5,435 nucleotides of DNA from JAQUGA01 sp964521105. GTDB lineage: Bacteria > Bacteroidota > Bacteroidia > Bacteroidales > WCHB1-69. The position numbers and the translations under genes are program-made. The stretch spans positions 1 to 5,435 of the forward strand of contig CAZFPO010000151.1 of the NCBI GenBank assembly GCA_964521105.1. The letters run 5' to 3'. Shown piece after piece: positions 1-5,311 of the stretch. Under the pieces are notes generated by a model. That model was not told where the DNA came from, did not search any database, and saw nothing but the letters and a program-made list of their open reading frames with translations. The stretch's first letter is position 1; each line of letters begins with the position of its first letter.

Positions 1-15
1 GGCGGCTTCGCCGCC
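1..15. repeat. GC-rich perfect hairpin (GGCGGC-TTC-GCCGCC)
   Basis: A 6-bp all-G/C stem closes a 3-base loop right at the window edge. It stands out because the surrounding DNA is strongly AT-rich. There is no T-tract directly after it on the + strand, so it is not a standard intrinsic terminator in that direction. It may be the end of a longer repeat element cut off by the window boundary. The hairpin is directly visible; its function is unknown. Confidence 0.6.
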
Positions 16-54
16 AGCAAGCCCCCATCTTTCCTTTAATTGATTTATAAAAAC

Positions 55-150
55 CTGTCATTCTGATCGTAACGCAGTGGAGTGAAGAATTTTAAATGCC
101 ATTGGCAGGCTTGACCGCCGATGGAGGTTTTAGCCGCCGAAGGAGGTCTC
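55..150. repeat. Probable dispersed intergenic repeat of Bacteroidetes type
   Basis: From about 55 to 95 the sequence resembles the 'tgtcattctgagcg...cgcagtggagtgaagaatct' class of intergenic repeat that recurs in many Bacteroidetes and environmental genomes; that resemblance is from memory, not from a search. It is followed by a small inverted repeat, TGCC-ATT-GGCA (97-107), and by two near-identical 14-bp direct repeats, CCGCCGATGGAGGT (115-128) and CCGCCGAAGGAGGT (134-147), which differ at one base and lie 19 bp apart. The stretch is much richer in G+C than the neighbouring genes and has no credible coding frame. It sits 3' of the leftward gene cluster, so it could affect transcript ends, but no function can be read from the sequence. 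Confidence 0.55.
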
Positions 151-204
151 TTTAATGAACATTATTTTTATCAGACAATAATAATAATGAATAATAACAA
201 AAAA

Positions 205-1635
205 TTAATATTGAACTTTTTGAGATTCAGATGAGTCAAAATTTTTATTATCTGTTTTTACACTTTTTAAATTAAAAAAGCCTGCCACTTTCACATTAAA
301 CCAATTAGCAGTATCGGCTGATAAATCCATGTAACACAATTTGTTGGAATATTGCATTGTGGGAACTATGCATGAGGAGTTTTTTGAATTTCGCAAAATC
401 TCAGTTCGTTTTGTCATTTCCAAATCAAAGCTTTTAGCATCACCATTTAGTATTATTTTGGTCGATTCAAATAAATTTCCATTCATTGGGTGGTTAAATT
501 TTATAGTTCCTCTATCCGGTAAAAACAACGCCATCATAAATAGAATATAAAACCCCCATTTTAAAGGTTTATTAGATACAAAATTTTGAATTTTCAACAA
601 CCATTTTTCATCAATTAAAGAATAAATAAATAATGGGATTGCAATAATTACGATTAAATGCAATGCTGATAAAAACCGAGCAGGGACTTTATCGCCGGTA
701 AACCAAACGACAAAGGCAATTGAAACCCAAATAAAAAGTAAAAAATAAGCAAAAAACCACACTCTGTATTTAGATAATGCTGAACGGACAAATGAAAAAT
801 TAAAAAGTGGGAAACTTAATAACATAAATAAAATCAAACTTCCACTTTCAATTTCATATATTAAAAATCTTAAAGAATAGAAAAACGAATATGAAATCAC
901 ACCTATTGGATTTTGATAAGTATTCACTATAGAACTCCGGTGATTGTTTCCCTCAGAAATCAGAACAAAACATACTAAAAGTAAAATTTCTAAAAAAAAG
1001 ATTACATCTACTAATGTGAAACTTTTGCGAGAAGTTTTTAGTATCAACCATAGTAAAATCCAAAAAACATCAAATATCAGATACAGTTCGCTACTTCCAG
1101 CTAAAATTAAGATGGAAATAATACTATATACAATTTGAGGCATCGTCCATTTGGCTTCATATTTAAACAAAATGGAAACTAAAAAAAGTGCAAAAGGGAT
1201 AGGGAAAATATAGTTTACAAATCCTGTATACCAAAATAAAGATTCGGCTAACGCAGGATTATGCGAAAGCCAAATAACAATAATTGACAACGCAAACAAA
1301 ACGGAAGTCATATTATTATTTTCGACTTGTAAATATGGTTTTATGAAAAGATACACAGAAATTATCAAATACAGAATAAAAATTGATGGCAAAATTTTGT
1401 ATATAACCCATAGATTAACAAGAATTGGCTGTAGAGAGGCTAAACAATTTACAAAAAACCGACCCGACCAATGCGAAAACCAATATTGTTGAGCATTAAA
1501 AAAACCAAATTGTTTTACAGCAAGTGCGAAAGAATAATCATCGCTTTGAGGGTGATTATATAATCCAAGAATACAAAACACAATAATAAAGCAGGATAGA
1601 ACTGAAATCAGAAATATATCTATTTTCCTATTCAT
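205..1635 (-). CDS. DUF6056-like polytopic membrane protein (GT-C-like topology)
   Basis: A 476-residue integral membrane protein with roughly 11-12 hydrophobic segments between residues 7 and 372 and a soluble C-terminal region (about 373-476). Its motifs recall the uncharacterised DUF6056 family: DDYSFA (32-37) just after the first membrane segment, WSGR (56-59), ESLFWYTGFVNYIFP (131-145), SSEL (181-184) and a PAR motif (318-320). An acidic pair in the first outer loop of a multi-pass protein also recalls GT-C glycosyltransferases, which use lipid-linked sugar donors, but this is only an architectural likeness and no enzymatic activity is shown. The C-terminal part has NWFN and AGFFN (444-454) and two cysteines (422, 434). 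It starts 19 bp after the peptidase gene's stop, with no Shine-Dalgarno sequence and no TAnnTTTG promoter in the gap, so it is probably co-transcribed as the last gene of the cluster. Family assignment is from motif memory; function is unknown. Confidence 0.75.
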   Translation of the reverse strand: MNRKIDIFLISVLSCFIIVFCILGLYNHPQSDDYSFALAVKQFGFFNAQQYWFSHWSGRFFVNCLASLQPILVNLWVIYKILPSIFILYLIISVYLFIKPYLQVENNNMTSVLFALSIIVIWLSHNPALAESLFWYTGFVNYIFPIPFALFLVSILFKYEAKWTMPQIVYSIISILILAGSSELYLIFDVFWILLWLILKTSRKSFTLVDVIFFLEILLLVCFVLISEGNNHRSSIVNTYQNPIGVISYSFFYSLRFLIYEIESGSLILFMLLSFPLFNFSFVRSALSKYRVWFFAYFLLFIWVSIAFVVWFTGDKVPARFLSALHLIVIIAIPLFIYSLIDEKWLLKIQNFVSNKPLKWGFYILFMMALFLPDRGTIKFNHPMNGNLFESTKIILNGDAKSFDLEMTKRTEILRNSKNSSCIVPTMQYSNKLCYMDLSADTANWFNVKVAGFFNLKSVKTDNKNFDSSESQKVQY

Positions 1636-1654
1636 ACAAAAGCAGAATATTAAT

Positions 1655-2992
1655 CTATTTTACTTTAATTCCTGTCCATTTTAAAATGGCATCATTAAAC
1701 TTTTGTTTTTGAGAATCATCAAGATTATTGTAGTCTGCACCATGAGCTGCGCCGGATGCTTCAAAGAAAAAACAATCCTGATTAGCACTTGGCACCCATG
1801 CAGCTTGTCGCCATGGGTCAATGGCACCATGAATTTGAATAATTTGTTTGCCTTCCCAATTTAAGAGTTCAATAATTTTTTCGTGTGTTTCGGGACGGTA
1901 AACAATATTTAGGTTTTGGGGAGCCATCACACGATTTGAATAATCTTTTCGTGATAATTTTACTTTAAATTGTTTAGCCATTTCGTTAAAAGAGTAATAG
2001 CCAGTTTCGGAATAAGCTTGATAGTAGTAAATACTTGATGATGTAGTTGTATCCATATAAAAAGTAGAGGGGGCAACCACCATAAATAGGTGATTTAATG
2101 AAGTTTCGATGCCATCTTTTTTGGTGGGGATTCGCTCGGGAGAGATTCCCCATTGCCAAAACGAATAAGCATATTCAAAAACAGCATATTCAAGCGTAGC
2201 TTCATAACCTATTGGAAAGTCGATACCACTTTTAGATTTTACATTTTGCAAGTATTTAATTCCCTCTTCTTTATGTTTTAAAACAAATGTTTGAAAATCG
2301 AGAATTTGTTTTCTAATTTTAGGCGTTGCTGCTTTATTCATTATCCAATCAATTGGTCGAGGGTCTTCTTGAGCTATGGTAATTGGGGCAACATAAGCCA
2401 CAGCAACATCTACATCGTTTGGATAAAGTGCTTTAAAATACAAAGCAGTTGACCCACCCTTACTGGTACCGGTTGAAAACCATTTTCCAACATATACTTT
2501 TTTGAGCATTGTGGCTATTTCATGATGATCGGCAGCCGTTTGTTCAATGGTTAAAAATTGACGATTAAATGGGTTTGGTTTTGATTTTCCATAAAAGCGA
2601 TGTTCCACAACGATTAGGTTTGCATCTAACAAATCGCATAATTCGTGATTATATTTTGCCATTTCGGCATAATCGGCATCATAACCTTCGGTTACAAAAA
2701 CAACAGGTTTATCAAATCCTTTGTGAAAAATAAAAAGACGCTGATTAAAACGTTCACTTTTGGAGTCGGAATGATTTAATACTTGTTTTGTTGTAACTTC
2801 GTATTTTTTTAAAAATTTCTTACCACATGAACGTTCTTCAACAATAGCTGATTTGAACGTTTTAGTTATTTTATCTAAAATTGTATCCTGAACAACCGTA
2901 CCAATCTGGTTTGTGTATGCTGAATATGCAAATACGGTGCTACGTGATAATAATAAAAGTAAAAAAAATAGTTTAAAGATGTTTTTTTTCAT
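1655..2992 (-). CDS. Secreted S37/S28-type serine peptidase (clan SC)
   Basis: A 445-residue exported alpha/beta-hydrolase peptidase. Residues 1-22 form a signal peptide (KK, then a Phe/Leu-rich core, with likely cleavage after VFA at 20-22). The catalytic triad is readable: nucleophile Ser177 in GTSKGG (175-180), Asp392 in the GAIDPW stretch and His417 in GAAHGADY. EHRFYG (130-135) lies ahead of the nucleophile, as in prolyl-type peptidases of families S28 and S37. 'WFSTGTSKGG...YP.DVDVAVAYVAP' most resembles the PS-10 peptidase S37 family (Streptomyces tripeptidyl aminopeptidase and Bacteroidetes relatives). S28 is the alternative. The expected job is to release short N-terminal peptides from oligopeptides outside the inner membrane; substrate and proline preference cannot be read. 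An in-frame ATG at 3049 would add 19 residues, bury the signal peptide and overlap the upstream gene by 41 bp, so the ATG at 2992 is chosen. It lies 16 bp after the upstream stop. The gene is intact and full length. Confidence 0.88.
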   Translation of the reverse strand: MKKNIFKLFFLLLLLSRSTVFAYSAYTNQIGTVVQDTILDKITKTFKSAIVEERSCGKKFLKKYEVTTKQVLNHSDSKSERFNQRLFIFHKGFDKPVVFVTEGYDADYAEMAKYNHELCDLLDANLIVVEHRFYGKSKPNPFNRQFLTIEQTAADHHEIATMLKKVYVGKWFSTGTSKGGSTALYFKALYPNDVDVAVAYVAPITIAQEDPRPIDWIMNKAATPKIRKQILDFQTFVLKHKEEGIKYLQNVKSKSGIDFPIGYEATLEYAVFEYAYSFWQWGISPERIPTKKDGIETSLNHLFMVVAPSTFYMDTTTSSSIYYYQAYSETGYYSFNEMAKQFKVKLSRKDYSNRVMAPQNLNIVYRPETHEKIIELLNWEGKQIIQIHGAIDPWRQAAWVPSANQDCFFFEASGAAHGADYNNLDDSQKQKFNDAILKWTGIKVK

Positions 2993-3008
2993 GTTTAATA
3001 ATTGTAAT

Positions 3009-3824
3009 TTATTTAGGACGATTTTGTTCAAAATAACGATATAATTCAACGGTATTATTAGTAAGTTTTTGAATAAAAATATACTGTAATATTAAGAATG
3101 GAATGAGCACAAAAAAACCAATAATTGGAACAAAAAACAACATAGATAAAATAGCCGTAGAAATAATAAATTTATGGTCCATTGCTTGAACTGATTTAAT
3201 ATTCCGTTTTTCGGCAAATTTCATAAGAAGTTCATTGGTTTTAATAACAAGAAAATAAGCCCACCATACATTAAAAAATGGGATAAATAGGAAGCCAATG
3301 GCTCGAGATGCGGGTATTAATGGATATTCTATTTCAAAAATTTTCCACGTAAAATAAATAATTTCGAGCAACGAAATAATAAAAATCAAACTGGCAATAA
3401 AAGAAGCCGTGCGAATAACAAACGAAACCCCTGCAACACCAATTAGCGATAGAAATTCGGTAAAATTCCATTTAAAATTATCGTTTGCAATATGCTGATA
3501 AGTTAGAGCTATTGATACAAATATTGCAATCATCAAACCTACCATTACCCAAAATGATAATTGATATTTTTTAAATTTAGAAATGATAAAATATGAATTT
3601 TTTCCAATACTCAAATATCTGTACCAATCGTTTGAGCTGATTGATTTTTCATTAATTTCTACCTCATCAGTACGATAAAAATCGGGAATATCCTGCATTT
3701 TATTCCAAACTTCAATGGTCGAATCCCAAATTTGAGCTTCGGAAGGAAGATTAAATTTTAAAATTTCTTCTTTAGTGTATGGTCCGTAGCTATTGCCTTG
3801 GTAGTGATAAAAATATTTCTGCAT
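3009..3824 (-). CDS. GYF_2-domain multi-pass membrane protein
   Basis: A 271-residue protein with an N-terminal GYF_2-like (DUF4339) module at about residues 1-50: YFYHYQGNSYGPYTKEEI, then IW...VW and DIPDF, the usual pattern of aromatic residues around a GP[YF] turn. After a polar linker (51-88) come hydrophobic segments at about 89-109, 125-158 (long enough for two passes), 174-193 and 219-251 (probably a hairpin). The stretch PASRAIGFLFIPFFNVWWAY (171-190) recalls the DUF4328-type membrane regions often joined to such modules; that likeness is weaker. Classical eukaryotic GYF domains bind proline-rich peptides; the bacterial GYF_2 role is not established. It is the first gene of the leftward cluster, preceded by a TATCTTTG promoter element. 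It ends 16 bp before the peptidase start, which suggests co-transcription. The start ATG at 3824 places the GYF_2 fold right at the N terminus, as usual. Molecular function is unknown. Confidence 0.82.
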   Translation of the reverse strand: MQKYFYHYQGNSYGPYTKEEILKFNLPSEAQIWDSTIEVWNKMQDIPDFYRTDEVEINEKSISSNDWYRYLSIGKNSYFIISKFKKYQLSFWVMVGLMIAIFVSIALTYQHIANDNFKWNFTEFLSLIGVAGVSFVIRTASFIASLIFIISLLEIIYFTWKIFEIEYPLIPASRAIGFLFIPFFNVWWAYFLVIKTNELLMKFAEKRNIKSVQAMDHKFIISTAILSMLFFVPIIGFFVLIPFLILQYIFIQKLTNNTVELYRYFEQNRPK

Positions 3825-3887
3825 AAAACATTAAATTCAATTCAAAATAAAAAATGTCAAATTACAAAAGGTAATTCTTCCGAAAAA

Positions 3888-3922
3888 CAAAGATACATTG
3901 TAATTTTTAATCACACCGACAA
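3888..3922 (-). promoter_or_regulatory. Leftward Bacteroidetes-type promoter for the three-gene cluster
   Basis: Read on the minus strand, TATCTTTG (3895-3888) matches the Bacteroidetes -7 consensus TAnnTTTG exactly. The nearest -33-like TTTG is at 3923-3920, a spacing of 24 bp, slightly longer than the usual 17-23. Transcription would start near 3881-3884, giving a leader of about 57-60 nt before the ATG at 3824. The -7 box is good; the -33 box is weak. Confidence 0.5.
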
Positions 3923-4060
3923 ATTTTAAATTTGAGCTAATAAAATTATTAACACATCGTTTAAAAAATCATAAATAACTGTTTTTCAATATTTTAAAAA
4001 AACACAAGAGATTACATTTTAGATACAGATTAATAAATTTTGATTTTTTATTGAAAATGC

Positions 4061-4092
4061 TTGCTAATTTCAATAAAATAATTGTATATTTG
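4061..4092 (+). promoter_or_regulatory. rplS promoter (TTG-N21-TATATTTG)
   Basis: TATATTTG at 4085-4092 fits the Bacteroidetes -7 consensus TAnnTTTG. TTG at 4061-4063 lies 21 bp upstream, in the accepted range for the -33 box. The predicted start is near 4097, which gives a leader of about 44 nt. This arrangement means rplS is transcribed on its own rather than from a trmD-containing operon as in enterobacteria. Confidence 0.7.
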
Positions 4093-4140
4093 CACTCACT
4101 TTTTGAAATAGTAATAATTAGAATACCTAAAGCATAGATC

Positions 4141-4497
4141 ATGAGCAAGACGGATATTATCAGAACGATTGAAAGTCAAATGGTTACAGTTAAAGAATTT
4201 CCTAAATTTAAAGCTGGCGATACCATTACCGTACATAATAAAATTGTTGAAGGAAATAAAGAACGTATCCAACAATTCCAAGGAGTAGTTATACAACGTT
4301 CAGGAACAGGTACAACCGAAACTTTTACCATTCGTAAAATATCAGGTGGTGTTGGTGTTGAACGTATTTTCCCTATTTCTTCACCCTTTATTGATAAAAT
4401 TGAAATAAACAAACATGGCTTAGTTCGTAGAGCTCGTATATATTATTTACGTGATTTAACTGGTAAAAAAGCTAGAATTAAAGAAAGAAGATTTTAA
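4141..4497 (+). CDS. rplS: 50S ribosomal protein L19
   Basis: A 118-residue protein that is recognisably bacterial L19 over its whole length: the N-terminal helix (SKTDIIRTIESQ), FKAGDTITVHNKIVEGNKERIQQFQGVVIQR, the SGGVGVERIFP core (about 69-79), SPFIDKIEI and the basic C-terminal tail HGLVRRARIYYLRDLTGKKARIKERRF. L19 sits at the 30S-50S interface of the large subunit and contributes to an intersubunit bridge. The length is normal (about 115-120 residues in the family) and the basic C terminus is complete. The ATG at 4141 gives the standard L19 N terminus. There is no Shine-Dalgarno sequence in the leader, as is normal for this phylum. The gene has its own promoter just upstream and an intrinsic terminator just downstream, so it is a single-gene transcription unit. 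Confidence 0.98.
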   Translation: MSKTDIIRTIESQMVTVKEFPKFKAGDTITVHNKIVEGNKERIQQFQGVVIQRSGTGTTETFTIRKISGGVGVERIFPISSPFIDKIEINKHGLVRRARIYYLRDLTGKKARIKERRF

Positions 4498-4515
4498 TAA
4501 ACTCCTCATATATAT

Positions 4516-4549
4516 AAAAGGCTGTTGTTTAATCAACAGCTTTTTTTTT
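4516..4549 (+). terminator. Intrinsic terminator of rplS
   Basis: GCTGTTG (4521-4527) pairs perfectly with CAACAGC (4534-4540) around the 6-base loop TTTAAT. The preceding AAAAG (4516-4520) extends the stem by pairing into the T run, and nine consecutive T residues follow (4541-4549). It lies 19 bp after the rplS stop codon. This is a textbook Rho-independent terminator on the + strand. Because the stem is flanked by A and T runs, it has some potential to act in the reverse direction as well. Confidence 0.93.
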
Positions 4550-4578
4550 GTTTAATAAACAACATTTTATTATTTTTG
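4547..4578 (+). promoter_or_regulatory. Promoter of the CAP-domain gene (TTTG-N20-TATTTTTG)
   Basis: TTTG at 4547-4550 and TATTTTTG at 4571-4578 match the Bacteroidetes -33 (TTTG) and -7 (TAnnTTTG) boxes with a 20-bp spacer. The predicted start is near 4583-4585, leaving a leader of about 27 nt before the ATG at 4612. The -33 box is made from the last three T residues of the rplS terminator plus the following G, so the two signals overlap physically. Confidence 0.65.
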
Positions 4579-4611
4579 AAGTTAAAATATATAACCATTA
4601 ATATTTTAGCC

Positions 4612-5190
4612 ATGAAATTCAAATCATTTTCGGTTCTATTAATTTCCTGTTTTGTTTTAACCTCATTTGTTTCAACTGATACAAAAACATTAAAAGAAGA
4701 GGCAAAACTAGCTTTCAATTATTTGAATAAATTACGTGAAAATCCAAAATTAGTGGAATCTGAAACCGGTGTTAAAGACAAAAACATTAAAGCTGTTGTC
4801 GCTTTAACATGGAATGAAACCTTGGCAAAAGTTGCCGAAGCAAAAGCATCGGATATGGCAACAAATAATTATTTTGCACATCAAGACAAACAAGGGCGTG
4901 GAATTAACATTCTGATTCATAATGCCGGATATACTTTGAATGAAGCATTTATAAAAAATAAAAGTAGTAATTTTTTCGAATCGATTAATGCAGGATTAAG
5001 CGACCCAAAACAAATAATTAAAGATTTAATTATTGATGAAGGACTTAACCCTCCGGGACATCGTAATCATTTATTAGCTTTGGATGATTTTTATAAAAAT
5101 TGTTACGATTGCGGAATCGGCATTGCCTATAATGAAAATTCAAAATACAAATATTATACGTGCATAATTATTGCAAAGAAAGACTTTTGA
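4612..5190 (+). CDS. Secreted CAP/SCP-domain protein
   Basis: A 192-residue exported protein with one CAP (SCP/PR-1/Tpx-1-like) domain. The N terminus has MKFK and a hydrophobic core to about residue 20, a probable signal peptide. From about 29 to 188 the CAP landmarks are in order: the helix with FNYLNKLRENP (35-45), LTWNETLAKVAEAKASDMA (65-83), the first cavity histidine in YFAH (His90), an acidic residue in FESINAG (Glu123), then IIDEGLNPPGHRNHLL with the second histidine (His150), and the closing strand GIGIAY (168-173). His90, Glu123 and His150 fit the conserved cavity residues of the family. CAP proteins are extracytoplasmic, with roles from lipid binding to cell-wall association; the bacterial role is generally unsettled. 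There is a CYDC pair (164-167). The frame is open back to a TTG at 4525, but that lies in the rplS terminator and upstream of the promoter, so the ATG at 4612 with its signal peptide is used. It is a separate transcription unit. Confidence 0.87.
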   Translation: MKFKSFSVLLISCFVLTSFVSTDTKTLKEEAKLAFNYLNKLRENPKLVESETGVKDKNIKAVVALTWNETLAKVAEAKASDMATNNYFAHQDKQGRGINILIHNAGYTLNEAFIKNKSSNFFESINAGLSDPKQIIKDLIIDEGLNPPGHRNHLLALDDFYKNCYDCGIGIAYNENSKYKYYTCIIIAKKDF

Positions 5191-5212
5191 GTGTGTCTGT
5201 CTATAAAGTCCG

Positions 5213-5243
5213 ATAACAGCGTTATTTTTATCAAGAATTCTTG
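5213..5243. repeat. Two small inverted repeats downstream of the CAP gene
   Basis: ATAAC-AGC-GTTAT (5213-5225) is a 5-bp stem followed by four T residues. It starts 23 bp after the CAP stop and could be a weak intrinsic terminator. Immediately after it lies CAAGAATTCTTG (5232-5243), a perfect 12-bp palindrome. Both are directly visible. The stem is short and A/T-rich, so terminator function is only possible, and the palindrome could be chance or a protein-binding site. Confidence 0.3.
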
Positions 5244-5311
5244 TGAAACGAAAGTTGAAAAAACACCTTCATCTTGTCTACTAATATAAATTTCACAAAG
5301 TACTGTGATAA

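Larger units (their letters stand above)
3825..4140. other. Divergent intergenic region between the leftward cluster and rplS
   Basis: This 316-bp stretch separates two divergently transcribed units and is very rich in A+T. It holds a leftward promoter candidate (about 3888-3922) and a rightward promoter (about 4061-4092), listed separately. I find no coding frame, tRNA or terminator hairpin in it. Between 3925 and 4060 I see only A/T runs and no clear operator-like inverted repeat. The rplS leader downstream of the promoter (about 4097-4140) has no stable stem that I can pick out by eye. Confidence 0.7.

Noticed and set aside
160..189. AT-only imperfect inverted repeat that might terminate the leftward cluster
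   Set aside because: The stem is almost entirely A-T, interrupted by a mismatch, and not followed by a clear T-tract on the minus strand; it is too weak to call a terminator.
341..550. Open frame of 69 codons on the + strand
   Set aside because: It lies wholly inside the DUF6056-like gene on the opposite strand, has no recognisable family or promoter, and is best explained as a shadow frame.
944..1138. Open frame of 64 codons on the + strand
   Set aside because: Opposite-strand shadow of the same membrane protein gene; Lys/Ser/Ile-rich, with no homology I recognise.
1676..1689. Perfect 14-bp palindrome CCATTTTAAAATGG
   Set aside because: It lies within the coding end of the peptidase gene, is A/T-dominated and has no T-tract giving terminator character; coding constraint and chance explain it well enough.
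4096..4296. Open frame of 66 codons on the - strand overlapping the rplS leader and start
   Set aside because: Antisense to rplS with no leftward promoter or recognisable product.
4176..4412. Open frame of 78 codons on the - strand
   Set aside because: It is antisense to rplS, whose protein is unmistakable; no independent evidence of coding.
4525..4611. N-terminal extension of the CAP protein starting at TTG 4525
   Set aside because: It would begin inside the rplS terminator and upstream of the CAP promoter, and would displace the signal peptide from the N terminus.
4639..4650. Lipobox-like LISC in the CAP protein signal region (Cys13)
   Set aside because: The cysteine is in the middle of the hydrophobic core with more hydrophobic residues after it, and Ile at -2 is a poor fit to the usual lipobox, so lipoprotein processing is not supported.
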